Shown: positions 42,685 to 54,999, numbered from the stretch's first letter. The stretch is 64,000 bases of DNA from Letharia columbiana (GCF_014066305.1 NW_023501075.1:387001-451000), one strand, 5' to 3'. Translations and numbers: made by a program. The notes: generated by a model not told the origin, from the letters alone.

Positions 42685-43515
42685 CTTGAATCAATGGCCG
42701 AAAGAGAACACTGGGGACTGCTGGAGACGATGGGGTGGATACCAAAGGAGCTTTGCGCTGTCTGGATCATTCAAGGACTGCACACTGTCATTCCTGCGCA
42801 AAAGAAGCCTTTCGAGTGGGCAGCAGCAAATCAAGGCTGCGACAGCATTATAGCAGAGCCCCTGCGCGGACATGGTGTGGGGTTTCCGCCGAAGGATTCG
42901 CATACGGTAATCTCTTTATGAGAAACCAAACGAAACGAATGCACAAAAACGAAATTGCACCAGTCGAGGCTAGCTATTTGTTGCATGCAGCATGCAAGCT
43001 ACAGACGCAGGCTTGGGGACCAGTAGTCCGAAAGAGGCAGGCACGGTAGGATCGACGGCGCAGGCCTCGTTTAGTGATGCAGATGATTATAAATGATTTT
43101 CTCAGCCGTACATCGCTGGGTAGCATTTTGCTGACGATCAGATTCCTTTTTCTCCAATGAACCTGTGCCCATCTTCCCAGAGATCTTGTTAAAATCTCTC
43201 GGCAAAAGGATTACTGCAGCTTGCCCAAACGCTGGTGGTTCAGGCTTCAGGGTGGTTTGGCTCGCACTAGCGGAGTGTCCGGGCGCTTCAACGCGGGGTC
43301 AGTTCCAGCCGCACCACTATTGAAACCACTAACGAGCGAAACGACTAGAATGGGGAGGGGCTGGAAAACTTAAACACATGGCAAGATGGCATCCTATGAT
43401 CATCGCATGGAGTCCTGATTCTTCCATCAACAGCTTTTGAAGGAGAGTTGCTAATGGTGCCATTACGACACCACCTTATATAGAGTACCCCACGCAAAAT
43501 CTTGAAAGTCCAGCC
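42685..43515. other. Intergenic
   Basis: About 830 bp between two minus-strand genes; nothing recognised. Confidence 0.4.
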
Positions 43516-45047
43516 TCATGCATCTAGTACCACCTGATTGACCATGACCTGTGATTCTACCAAACCTTGCCCTTTCTCGTCAGTCGTTTTCATCAGCGCC
43601 GGCGAGACAACGATCCTGCCAGGCCCCACCTCGCTGGAGGATGGCCAGTGGAATGGGAGGGTCGATGGCTGCGAGAATAAGAATATGCCTAAAGTTGCGG
43701 CGTCTTCCAGGATCGCCGACAAGCTGCGCCCCCGTTCTTCATCCTTGTATCCTGTGCTTTTCCATGGCGCAAAAGCCTTAGCAAAAGACTGGACGGTATC
43801 ATTGATTTTTTGATCGCGCTGAGCCATGTAGGTGGCGTCATTGATAGGATCAGGTCGCAGGTAGGCGGTCATTACACGCCATCGAGACATGATTTGGGCG
43901 GATCCTTCGTAATGTGAGCGACTGTTTGACATTTCGTAATTTCGCGTGGGATCAAATGGTACTCACCAGCTTTGGTAGACACACTAGACCTGGCCGATGT
44001 GATGGTGTTTGGCAGAAGCGCGTATTCGTTGGGGAGAAGTGATCGCGCAGGACTTGCGCTCGGCGAGATGGAAGAGGTGACAGACTGTGCGAGGGCGTGT
44101 TTCATGATGTTGACTCTGTTCTTCGAGCGCGGGAGGAGAGACGCAAGAGAAGCAGGCAGATATGGCGAGTCGAATACCGCCAATTCCGCATTGTCGGGCC
44201 TAGAGGCAGAGGAAGACGAGTTCCGGTAAAAGTTCTCGACGTGAAGCTCAATCTGGTCTAAGATTGCTTTCGCTTTTTGCTGTATAGTCCTGTCGTCCGC
44301 CGACTGAGGAAGATAATTTTCATATGTTCCAGATACACCGGATGCCTCGCTTGTGAATGGCTTCTTTGTTATTGGTGTTGAATCCTGCTGTCGGGGTGTA
44401 TTAAGTTCGCGTCCTCCGCTGTCTTTGGACGGAGGGTAGCGCCGCTTTCCTTTAGAACGTTGTTGACGACGCATGATCACAAAAGTTGCCAGGAATGTAA
44501 GTAGCGCTAGTCCCAAGGCCACCCCTACGACTATTCCTGCCACTGCACCATTGGAAAGTCGATTACTTGGCGAAGCTGTTGCACTTGACTTTGTAGTTGG
44601 GGTGAGAGATGATGAGACTGAACTATGAGCAGTAGTGGTAGACTGTGTATTTTTTGCTTTTTGAGTACCGCCAGACGAGGTGGACGAAGTTGCTATACCG
44701 ATGACCGGTGGCAACGGAGAAGTCGTTGGAGGAGTCGTTGGAGAAGTTGTTGGAGAAGCGTTGACTTGACTAGTAGCTGGGGAGGATAAAGTGGCGGGGG
44801 ATACAGTAGATGCGTCTGGAGTGGCGATAACAGCAGAAGCAGGACTTGGCCCTGCAGGAATTGGAGTTGTAGAAATCGTTGTTGGAGTGGCCATAGTTGG
44901 TTGTAGTAGAGTGGAAGGAAGCTCGAGCGTCGCGAGTGAAAGATTGAAACCGATGGCACCGAGGGGAAAGCTAGCTTCTTGTAATTTTCGAGGCTGTACG
45001 GGAACAATAATGTAGCCTTGCCGGACAGCCTGGCCCCCAACAAGCAA
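43516..45047 (-). CDS. Ser/Thr-rich single-pass membrane protein with conserved cytoplasmic domain
   Basis: Exon 1 is 45047-43967 and exon 2 is 43904-43516; a 62 bp intron joined at CGAAG|GATCC keeps the frame and gives about 489 aa. An extracellular Thr/Ser/Pro-rich stalk (about 50-155) precedes one transmembrane helix (GAVAGIVVGVALGLALLTFL, about 170-195) and a basic stop-transfer stretch. The cytoplasmic part includes KAKAILDQIELHVENFYRN and, in exon 2, SRWRVMTAYLRPDPINDATY, LEDAATLGIFLFSQPSTLPF and GPGRIVVSPALMK, a domain that recurs in fungal surface proteins. The architecture is like a Wsc/Mid2 sensor, but no WSC Cys domain is seen. The N-terminus lacks a clear signal peptide, so an upstream exon is likely and the start is uncertain. 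Confidence 0.7.
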
Positions 45048-45431
45048 TGATTGGCCATCGAAGAAGGACGGATGTACTCTAGTCGATTGAGTCTAGATCG
45101 ATACTGGCGAATACAATGCCCTCATAAGTGCAAGGCTAGGCCCCGGTCGGATTAAAACGAGGCTGAAGGATCGTTTCAAGGCTGCGCTATTGATGATGAT
45201 CAACTCAGGTGCATTAGCTATGCAACCCATGCACGAGCGGGGCTCTTACGGTTTCGGCAAAGATTGCAAGGGAGATAAGGCTGTGGGATCGTTCGAATTA
45301 TTGTCAAATAAATTTGTACAGCGACGTGGGGGGATCTCACATTTTCAGTAATAGCGCTGGAGCGAAGCACACTTGCGAACGAGTGAAAATATCCAGGTCA
45401 CTCAAGTCTACTTGCAGCGCGCGCCTTAACC
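45048..45431. other. Divergent promoter region
   Basis: Lies between the minus-strand membrane protein and the plus-strand Hsp70-like gene; may serve both. No clear motif. Confidence 0.35.
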
Positions 45432-47702
45432 ATGGCGAGTGACGGATGGGTACCAGAGATTGTGGTCGGAGTCGATTTCGGTATGACATGCACAGGTGTG
45501 TTCGCTCTCCATGATACAGTCTCGGTGCTAGTCATCAGCATTTCTCGGTCTGCTAAAGGCTTTTGGTCAATTCAGGCGTCGCGTATTCCATGGGCCCAGA
45601 TTGGGCAGAACCAAAGACTCTCCAGCATTGGCCTGGCAAGATGATTAACGAACTCGCAAACAAAGTACCAACACTGCTGCAGTACAAAGAGAATTCTCGA
45701 GAAGTCAAGGCTTGGGGCTTCCTCTGCGATCAAGAAAGCGAAGACACGGACATACTTGCCTGCTTCAAGCTTCACCTAGATCCTGCATATGTGGACCCAA
45801 GGACGGACGCTCCCGTTCCCACACTCGAAGAGGCGAGGGAATGGTTCCAAGATTATCTTCGCTGTTTGCACGATCACATTGAAGAATACTTCTCCAACGC
45901 TTTCCCGCGCTGGAAGACTCAGCGAACTGAGTTTGTATTCAGTGTGCCGACAACTTGGAAAAGCGCGAGTATGATTGCCGAGACGGAGAGGCTCATCAAG
46001 GGGGCGGGGTATGGAGGGGATGGAGCCAACCATCGAGTCGGGATTGGACTCACCGAGGCTGAAGCTGCCGCTGTCTATGCTTCGAAGCAGCAATTTGAAG
46101 TAAGCTGGCCGGACTTCTCAATCGATGAAATAGCACTCGCTAACACATTTTTCCCAGAAAGACGATGTGATACTGGTCTGCGACGCTGGTGGAGGGACCA
46201 CGGTATGACCTCAATGACGACATGGTTGTTTCAGTGGTTGTTGACAAGAAACCGGGGGTAGGATGTGAACGTACTACAGTTGAAGTCTTCTAGGGGGGAA
46301 CCGACTCAGCTTCAGCAGCTAAGCTGGGTAGAAGGACGCTCGATAGGGTCTGCCTTGATCGACATCAACTTCCACCACATCGTCACGGATCGACTGAACA
46401 AGATCCGAGACTATCTAGAGGGCGAACCGGACGACATCGCTGATAAGATGATGCAAGGCAGGTTTGAAAGGTTTAAATGTTCCTATGGTACTGCGGGATC
46501 TTCTGCGATACCCACAATACCACTCGAAGTGCCTGGCCTACGGCCTGGAAAACATTTCCTCAATGTAAACATCGAGGATTCAACTATGAGAATTACCAGG
46601 TACGTTACTAATCTGACCGATGAAAAGCAGGTGACGGAATATTGACAACCTTCAAGGGAAGAGTTGAAGAAGTTATTCGACTTCCAAATTGATCGCATGC
46701 TTAGTCTCATTAATGAGCAATTTGACAGGATGCAGAAGAAGCTTCCGCGAACGCAAATCGTTGAGTGATTTGGACGGGTGTCAGAGACTAGAACTCGTGC
46801 TAACACCAACGGCAGTCTTACCTGGTCTTGTCGGGTGGTCTGGGGAGCTCACCGTATGTCAGACAGCGTTTCAAATCCTACTACGAGACGGGTGAGGGAT
46901 CAGAAAGACCCAATGCCCAGGAAACGAAGATCGTGGTTGTTGCCGAACCGTGGGTCGATCCGTTATTGCTTTATGTCTGTCTCGCTGACCTGGAGATAAA
47001 AGCCAACTTGCTGTTGTCCAAGGACTAGTAATGGACCGAATTCAAACCATCGGCCGCGGAAACATGATCTTCAAAGAAAGGTGCTGCCGGGTCAGCTACG
47101 GTGTGCGATGCCGCGAGGAATACCAACCCGATAAGAACAAAGCGCACGTAGGTCAAACGGTAGTCTTGGATCCGCGAGATGGAAAGAAATATGTGGAAAA
47201 CCAGATCGACTGGTTCGTGAAACAAGTAAGTAGTTAATCAGTCATCCAGCTACTAGGCAAGCTAACGAAGACCGATCTCCAGGGAGAGAATGTTCCCAGC
47301 GATGGTTTCTCGAAGCCATACTGGTTGAAAGTCAAACCCGGCCAGGAAGGTCATCCGTGGAAAACGAACATCATCATGTCGACTGAACCTCACGGTCAAC
47401 TTCCTACGAGCATGAATCAAGATGGTGCCAAGGTCCTATGCGGTGTTGAGTCTGTGCTCAGGGACAAAGGGGTGGACATGAAACTGAAGAATCGGCATTG
47501 GTACAGTAAGGGCGAGAGATACCTGCGCGTCAGATTCGATATTAAGGTCATTCTTGGCGCAGCCGACCTCAAATTCCAGCTACGGTCCAAGAATAATGTT
47601 GTACTCAATAACGACCATGACGCGATCCAGGTCAAGTGGGACCCTCCCCAGCGAAGTCCGAAAGAGGATGGGGATGACATGGCCATGTACAGAGAGATAT
47701 AG
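45432..47702 (+). CDS. Hsp70-like (HSPA12-type) fungal ATPase-domain protein
   Basis: An actin-fold Hsp70-related protein of the HSPA12-like group that has expanded in filamentous fungi. Eight exons (45432-45495, 45576-46099, 46158-46202, 46262-46599, 46657-46759, 46816-46949, 47003-47225, 47283-47702), introns 53-80 bp, 616 aa, no internal stop. Phosphate-1 motif VVGVDFGMTCTGVAYS (about 10-25, split by intron 1), EFVFSVPTTWKS, phosphate-2 VILVCDAGGGTTDVNV (exon 3, 45 nt, plus exon 4) and adenosine motif YLVLSGGLGSSPYVRQRF (exon 6). The C-terminal half lacks a canonical peptide-binding EEVD-type domain. Many fungal members are stress- or incompatibility-related, but no role is established here. 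Confidence 0.92.
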
Positions 47703-48111
47703 TCGGGTAGTGTAGCACCGAGAAAGACGCACGTCGGTGAAAGCTGTACAACATGGGGTACTGTATTCTGGCCAGATTGTTTGACCTCTCGCAGGTCGAT
47801 TTTCTCTACAATCACATCTAATCGAAGGGATCATCTTCCCAACTTACTTGCTGCATCCATTGCGTGGCTCCAGCTTACGGATCAAAGATTTCGCCACCGC
47901 GCCCTATTCACTTCGACCTTGGTAGGGAAAGTGCTGAGTGCAGCCAGAACATCTTTGTCAGTGGACACCACGGGATGTCGCGTCGTCAATAGCTTGAGCC
48001 CACTCTGATCCCTGTTCTCGACCTGGGGAATCTTTCCGGGGGCCTCGAGGCATCAAAAGAGAGCAAGAAGTACGCGTGGCCCTCTCGGCCCTTCAAATTG
48101 GTGTCTTTCCG
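47703..48111. other. Intergenic
   Basis: Unmutated, GC-balanced sequence up to the retrotransposon insertion; no gene. Confidence 0.4.
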
Positions 48112-48116
48112 CTTCA

Positions 48117-48598
48117 TGTTGGTTTTGACGGCTTATGGCCATTAGCCACAATGTGGCTGGGGGCTACAGCCATATAGCCATGGGCAAACATAGCCATGGG
48201 TAATATAGCCATGGGCAACAGTAGCCATGGGTGACATAGCCATTGGCAACAGTAGCCATGGGTAACATAGCTATGGGGAACAGCCATATAGCCATGGCTA
48301 TGGTGTGCCAGGGTAATCAGTCCACTTGGCGCATATGTGGAACTAACACGCCTGGAAGGCTGAGATGTATCCCCCGAAGTGATCCGATTTACTATGGGCC
48401 ACAAGCCGAAATCGGATGACTCGAAGGGACGAATCTCCAGTGATTTAGCGAGCGACTTTTTGCATTTATATTAGGCCCATACTCACTGCATAAAGTTCTT
48501 TCCTTATATTCTATCTATTTTATATGCGATCTATTTATATAGTATTTTATATAGCCTAGCCTTAATTATATTAGATATAGTCTATTATATTATTAATA
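48117..48598 (+). repeat. 5' LTR (mostly unmutated)
   Basis: 482 bp. The first about 350 bp keep normal base composition; AT-biased chang es appear only in the last about 120 bp. Contains a minisatellite (separate entry). Aligns throughout with 52007-52443, apart from about two extra repeat units. Confidence 0.85.
48168..48300 (+). repeat. Minisatellite in 5' LTR, unit about 18-19 bp
   Basis: About seven tandem variants of ATAGCCATGGGYAACA. The equivalent part of the 3' LTR (about 52058-52145) carries the same array, two units shorter, with nearly every C and G changed to T and A. Confidence 0.85.
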
Positions 48599-51500
48599 GA
48601 TTATAAGCTTAAATAGTTATTAATCGAGATTTTAGTCTTTCGCTATATCTATTTATTATCGCTATACATCTGCAAATCTGAAAGTTCCTGCTAAATTTCA
48701 AATTGCTGATCTTGCGAATAGGGCTGAAATTAAGAATTCCGCCGGTTCAGTAACTATCTCAAAATCAGTCAAAATTCCGCGGTTCGTAACTATCTTAATC
48801 TTTTCTATTAGTTCTATTAGTTTAGTAGTAATACGCACAAAAAGAAAAGTTTTAATGATCGACGTTGCGATGGTAGGTTCTATAGCGATAAGTATTAACG
48901 CCAACTCAATTTAGCTATAGAATTAGATGATTTAATAAAATTAGTCGCGTAGATAATGCTCTGATATAGCGCATAATAATACGCATGTTGTGATGATATA
49001 TATTAATATTATATGTACTCCGTATATAGAATAGTACTTAGAGTGCATTACGTAAAATTTTTGAAGTTACTAAAAATTTTTGAAGTTGCTAAACTAATAG
49101 AACTGGCGAAAAGAGTTAAATATAGGTAAAGTCTACTTAATAGGCTAAATCGTGCTAAATCGTGCTTATGATGCGAACCCGGCGGAAATTATACGGAAGG
49201 AACTTTTCAGATTTACAGATGTAGTCTTAAATATTAAAAAATATAATTAACTCGAGAATTCCGCTAAAGAATACTTAAGGGTAGAGCTATAGTAGACTAG
49301 AAAATAAGATTATTTATTCGCTAGATAGATAGCGTTATTAACTAGAGATCTTTCTCATTTAAAAGAAAAGAAAGAGAAGAAAGAAGATCTCTTACCCGAT
49401 TTAAATAATTTACTAATAATCGATTTATTAGAAGAACTTAATAAGGGACTTATTAGTAAACTATATATTAAAATAGAAGTTTTAAAGAACTTAAACTATT
49501 ATCTATAGGCCTAAGACTATTAATAGTTCTTTAAAGAATAGAGTATCTTTGAAATAGTGTTAGAGGAATTATTAATATCTATATAATTTAATAGAAAGCT
49601 AGCTAAATAATAGATTATTTTAAATAGATAAATCGCTATATTAATTAGAGATAATATTAATCGAAATTAGAAGAGTTATATTATCTATCTTATTACTTTT
49701 AAATTTATATAAGATAAACTTTATCGAATTTATAAAATAAGTAGTAAAGAACGTCTTTCGATTATATTATAGAAGTTTCTTAAATATATTAAATTAATAA
49801 ATTAGACAATCGATTAAATAATAGTAGATTTATAAAATCTATAGAATAAAGTTATAGATTTAAATTTAGTCTATATATTATATAATCTTATTATAACGAT
49901 AATAATTATAAACGCTTATTAGAGGGTAAATTCGATATAATTAAATATAATTTAAAGATTAATAATAATCTTACTATCGAAATAGCTGTAAAATATTTAT
50001 AGATCGTAGAGTAAGATAGATAGATTAAGAATAAAGATCTATTTATATATAATAAACGAAAGAATTAATTAGATTAAAGATCTTTTAAAGATATAAGTAA
50101 GATAGAATACTATAATTATAGAAAAATTGAGTATTACGAGAGAAAGTATCTAAATAAGAAGAATAAAAAGGATAAGAACTATAGGGCGAAGGATTTAAAT
50201 GGGCGAAATCGTGAATTAAAGGATCGATTAAAGGATTTAAAGATATTTAAAAATAGTAGATAAGGACGCTTAGATCGTGCTATAGTAGTAGCGAATAAAT
50301 TAGATAGCGATAGTAATGTTAATAATATAAGTGATATATATAGTCGAAAGAAAGGCTTATAAATAGCTAGGGAAAAGCTAGAGTCTATAAATAGTATACT
50401 ATTAATAAAGAATTCCTTTATAATAGTAGATTTTTTAGGAAATAGTAGCTGGCTAATAAACTCTAGAGCGACTCGCTATATAATATTAAATAAGGAACTA
50501 TTTATCGACTTATAACCTTATTCGAAAGAAGTAGAATTCGATAATTAACGTGAGTTAATGGCGATAAATAGAAGAATTATTCGAATTCATATAAGTAATT
50601 ATATATAGACTATAATAAATACTCTATATATTCTAGAAATAAATAATAATCTACTATCTATTATAGTACTAAATCGAAAGGATTTTAAGATATAATTCGA
50701 AAATCTATATATTAGAATTATTAATATATTTATAAGCGAGACGATAATAAGGGGTTATACGAGAAATAGTCTATATTAGTTAATTAAATCGATATCTAAT
50801 AGAGTATTTACTTTTAGAAAATCGGGATCTTCTATTAAAAGTATATCTGTAGCTATGAAATAAGAATAAGTTAATTATTTTCGATTAATATATTAACGAT
50901 TAAGCTATATTAAAGCGTATTATTTAAAAAATCTATATCTCTATATAAGAGATATAGAGGAAATAAAATTATCGAAAGAATTTTAATATAATATATATAA
51001 CTTCACGAAAATAGTTTAATAGATTAATAAGGATCTTAGGCTAAAGAAATAGTACTAGAAGCTTAAATGTATATCGACTTCTAGAAACTATATCTCGTAG
51101 TTAGTATTATAAAGAGTAGTAAGTAATTTATATCTCTTATCGATAAGGCTATTAATTAATTAAATCTCGAGTCTATTATATTAAAGAATAGATCTATATT
51201 TTTATTCTTAGAAATATAATTATAATTAATAAAACGATTAAAGTAAGAGAAGTAATATTAGTTAGAATTAATAATATATTAGAATATAAGTTAGTCGAGA
51301 ATATACTTAAGAAACGAGATATTATTATAAAATTTATAATTATTTATATTCTATACTAGAATAATATTATAAAACGATTTAATAGAATATTAATTAAATT
51401 TATAAGATTTATATTTAACTAGTTAAATTTATCTATAAACTTCTAATTAAAAGTCGTAGTCTATATAAATTATCTAAAAAATAAACTATTATATAATAGT

Positions 51501-52006
51501 AGAGAGAGTAAGTTACTCTATAAACTATAATTTAATAAGAAACTAAATATTATATCGTCGCTATAAATTAAAGAAATTAAAGATATATAAAATTCTTAAG
51601 TAGAGAAGAGTTTCTACTAACTTTCTAGAGAATATAAATAATAGTAGAGATTCGAGACTAAGTAATTTAAATATATGCTAAAGTAAATTAAAATCTCCGC
51701 TAGGCCTTTCGAAGCTGAGAGATTCTTAATATCTTAAATAATAAGAAAATAATAAACTAAGAGATAGTATCTGAGATTAATATTTAATAATCTATTATAT
51801 CTATATCTATCTCTAACTCTTTTAATCGTATTAAATAACGTCTTATATCTTAAATCGTCATCTATTCTAGAAGAACAAACTAGAGAGTTATATTAAAAGT
51901 TTACGTTATTTTTTACTTTTCTACTTTTCTATAGAGATTTTTCGAAGAGTAATATTAACTATTTACTCTATTATCTCTATCTTCTTAATAGTTAAATAAA
52001 AGAAAG

Positions 52007-52443
52007 TATTAATTTTAATAACTTATAGTTATTAGCTATAATGTAGCTAAGAGCTATAGTTATATAGTTATAAATAAATATAATTATAAGTAATATAGTT
52101 ATAAATAATAGTAGTTATAAATAATATAGTTATTAATAATAATAGTTATAGCTATAGTATATTAGAATAATTAGTTTACTTAACGTATATATAGAATTAA
52201 TATATCTAAAAGATTAAGATATAATCCTCGAAGTAATTCGATTTACTATGAGCTATAAGTCGAAATCGAATAACTTAAAGGGACGAATCTCTAGTAATTT
52301 AGCGGCGACTTTTTGTATTTATATTGGCCCATGTCTACTGTATAAGTTCTTTCCTTATATTCTTCTATCTTATATGCGATTATTTCATAGCATTCTATAT
52401 AGCCCTGCCTAATTATATTGGACATGCCTATCTATTGCCAACA
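52007..52443 (+). repeat. 3' LTR (RIP-mutated in its first 250 bp)
   Basis: 437 bp. Positions 52007 to about 52290 differ from the 5' LTR almost only by C-to-T and G-to-A; the last about 150 bp, ending GCCAACA, are near normal. Confidence 0.85.
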
Positions 52444-52448
52444 CTTCA

Positions 52449-52842
52449 GTATTTTGGCAAGCTAAGCTAAATGTGACCTAGCGCTCGACTAGTTCTCCCT
52501 CAATCATTCCTTAACGGTCAAGATGGCAACTTGGATGGAACGTCAGATTGTAGCCAGCGAACTTGTCTGCTGTTCGTCACTGATATGCTTCTACCGCGAG
52601 TGGATTGCCAATACCTGTAAAAATTCCCTGGTGTGGCCTCTACATTTGATTCCAATTCATTTGATGCAAGGGTTCATTACTCTGAATATCTTTCCTTTTG
52701 TGCTTATCATGTGACAGTAACGACTGCCACTTGGAGTCTGACCCCTCTCTGCGTTGAAGCCTAGTCTCATCCTGAATACCAAGGGTCCTCTTTCCACCAC
52801 CGCCCCAACACCTGACGGCGGAGATGACCCCGAGCAGGAGCT
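52449..52842. other. Intergenic
   Basis: Normal composition resumes directly after the element; no gene recognised. Confidence 0.4.
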
Positions 52843-53427
52843 CTAACGCTGTCTTTCAGGTGCTTCGCTCCCAGTGAGTAACAAAATGAAATAACCACCG
52901 ATCGAAACCCAGCCACCCATGAACTCATACTCTTGAGTCACGCACATCCGCGCAATCTCTTGAGCGATTTCAGCCATGTCAATCCTCGGAAAATTGACAC
53001 GAGCATAACTCCAGCCAGGTGTGAGAAAGACGCCACACGAACGATACGACCAATTCACTTGCGATGTCCAGATTTGGGGCTCCCGGGGGTCGCCTCCCCT
53101 AGTCACACGAAAGATGGCACTGCGGCAGTCGGTCGGACGTGCAATTTGATGTGTCTCCGGTGGCACAGCCCATCCCGGTGGAGTGTTGTCTTGACCGCAT
53201 TCGATAGCCCAGGATCCGACCGGAGACTCGCTGGGTCTCGGGGTTGTGATGCTGGCGTTGAGGTGGAGGTCTGGCAAGGTCAGAGAATCGAGGTTGCCCG
53301 CTCGAGATGACACGGAGCGTTCGGCTGGTTTGGGCGCTGAGGAAAAAATCATGCGATTTGGAGGAAGAGCGAGACTGCTGGCCAAAAGAGTGCAGCCAAT
53401 GCCCAGCATGGCTAGCGAGGATACCAT
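52843..53427 (-). CDS. Small secreted protein (effector-like), unknown function
   Basis: A 194 aa single-exon protein. Signal peptide about residues 1-20 (MVSSLAMLGIGCTLLASSLA), followed by a variable Ser/Pro-rich stretch. The mature part has four Cys (AIECGQDN, TDCRSAIFRV, SYRSCGVFL, ARMCVTQE), as expected for two disulphides, and the pattern DCRSAI..W..SCGVFL..A..CV..GGWVSIGG that I associate with a broad family of fungal secreted proteins. It lies about 400 bp from the RIP-mutated retrotransposon, a setting common for candidate effectors. No enzyme motif. The frame is intact. Confidence 0.72.
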   Translation of the reverse strand: MVSSLAMLGIGCTLLASSLALPPNRMIFSSAPKPAERSVSSRAGNLDSLTLPDLHLNASITTPRPSESPVGSWAIECGQDNTPPGWAVPPETHQIARPTDCRSAIFRVTRGGDPREPQIWTSQVNWSYRSCGVFLTPGWSYARVNFPRIDMAEIAQEIARMCVTQEYEFMGGWVSIGGYFILLLTGSEAPERQR

Positions 53428-54999
53428 GGCTCTGTTACCTGATAACGTGCGTTGACGAGGCTGGCACTGTGAAGAGAAGGTATTGGCCTCTTAGCTGCGA
53501 AGGCATTTCTAGAGGTGCAGAAAAGTATGGGGACACTTTTCCGTGGATTAAGCGCTTCAACCGTCCGCTCGTGACCGCGATGCGCGTTCCAGACATATCA
53601 CGTGGTGGTCTCACTCGCCTGGGTGCGATATCTCATACAGCCGGTTATACAAGAGGAGACAGGCGAAAGCAAAGAGTTACAGACCGGCTGAGTCTGTTGG
53701 GTTTAAAGGCAAAGGAGTTTGAGCTTTGCGTGGGTTAAGGCGTACGCAAGAGCGATCGCGAGTCGCTACGATGCACGTCCAAGGCCTTCGACTAGCCGCA
53801 TCACTTACTCGAGGTCGAGTTGGCCCGAAAGAGTGGTTATCGAGCCGGACGTGCCATCGTTCAGAGACATGCCTGGGCCGAGTATTGTGCCGTTAACAGA
53901 AAGATGTCACGGCTAAAAGCCTTCCTTCGATCATGCCTCACAAGGTTGTGCTTGGCTCCAGAACTCGATTGAATCACATTGTATCTTGAGCTTGGATCTT
54001 CGTTGAACCATGGTCTTCATAGAACATACTACTTAAGCCACGTATTGTCCCACAAGAAATCGATCCCTACACTTGAACAATCCCAGTCGTCCTCGACAGT
54101 CAAAAGCGATCATGCTTAACACGGCTACTGGCTTGAGGTAGTGAGGAGCTCCGGCCCTCGCATGATAACTCATGTAATTTCTACTCCCACCTGCTCAAAC
54201 ATAAGTGCAAGTGCAGTACCTAGTAGGAGCTTTCACTGCTCCGAGCGGTGTATCGTTCTAACAGTTGGGTGTAAGCCACAGAAGCTAGGAAGTAAGATTG
54301 TCTACATCTTGTTGTGGTAAATACGGATAGGGAAGTATTTGATTTAGGGGCATATACTAGAATGGTCACCACTACCTATTTGACAGTCTTATCATCATCA
54401 TTCCATTTTCCCCACATGAAATAGTGTATGGAAGCAAATGCGGACTTGATGCAGAGATGCCGAATAGGTACTTGATAATGTCTTGGCGAGGGGGCCATTC
54501 CCAGATTAGAAGGCTAACCTTCGTACCTGACCGAAGCGAGACAAACCCTAAAGGACCCTAAACTCTACTAAGCTTATAGTGGGTCCGCTACGGCCGCTTT
54601 ACCCCTGGCGATCCCCGGAAAGAGCAATGCGGATTCCCGTACCTGAATCTCGGAGTTTTGGGATTCTTTACCTGTATTTTCTTTCTGCTAGACCATCTTT
54701 TACTTGGCTGAGTTATGTCGAAAAAGTCAAGGTTAACAGTCCAGTATTCCTGAGGATGATATTCATATACATCATATCCTGATGGTCAAAGTTCAGTCAG
54801 GGTTGGAAAAAGCGGTAAAGGGTTGGAATACCTGAGATCTCGGCGAATTGAAGCTTTGGATCGCGCGTCAAACCGCCACCAACTAAAGTAAAGTAAAGTG
54901 ACTAAAGTCAAACTAAGGTGGAAAAAGCCTGCAAAAACCCGTAATCACCCCTGCCAAGACTTACTTAATCTCAGACAATAATAACCTGCATTTACCCCT
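53428..54999. other. Intergenic, 1.6 kb
   Basis: No gene recognised. Around 54887-54915 there are clustered AGTAAAG/ACTAAAGT motifs. Confidence 0.4.

Larger units (their letters stand above)
48117..52443 (+). mobile_element. RIP-mutated Ty1/copia-type LTR retrotransposon
   Basis: A 4,327 bp element flanked by the perfect 5 bp duplication CTTCA (48112-48116 and 52444-52448). The 5' LTR is 48117-48598 and the 3' LTR 52007-52443, starting TG and ending CA where unmutated. The interior has no open frame over about 60 codons and is extremely AT-rich. Copia order is still visible: a CCHC zinc-knuckle skeleton at about 50108-50152, a protease SWLINSRATRY block at about 50447-50479 (Asp of the active site read as Asn), and an integrase-like ISLIDKA block near 51138. 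I could not find reverse transcriptase, and only about 0.8 kb remains after the integrase remnant, so the 3' part is probably deleted. Dead element. Confidence 0.9.

Noticed and set aside
48168..48300. Regular short repeats considered as a CRISPR array
   Set aside because: The genome is eukaryotic; the repeats are contiguous without spacers and lie inside an LTR.
48599..52006. AT-rich block considered as centromere or mitochondrial insertion
   Set aside because: It is bounded by LTRs with a target duplication and retains copia motif order, so a RIP-mutated retrotransposon explains it fully.
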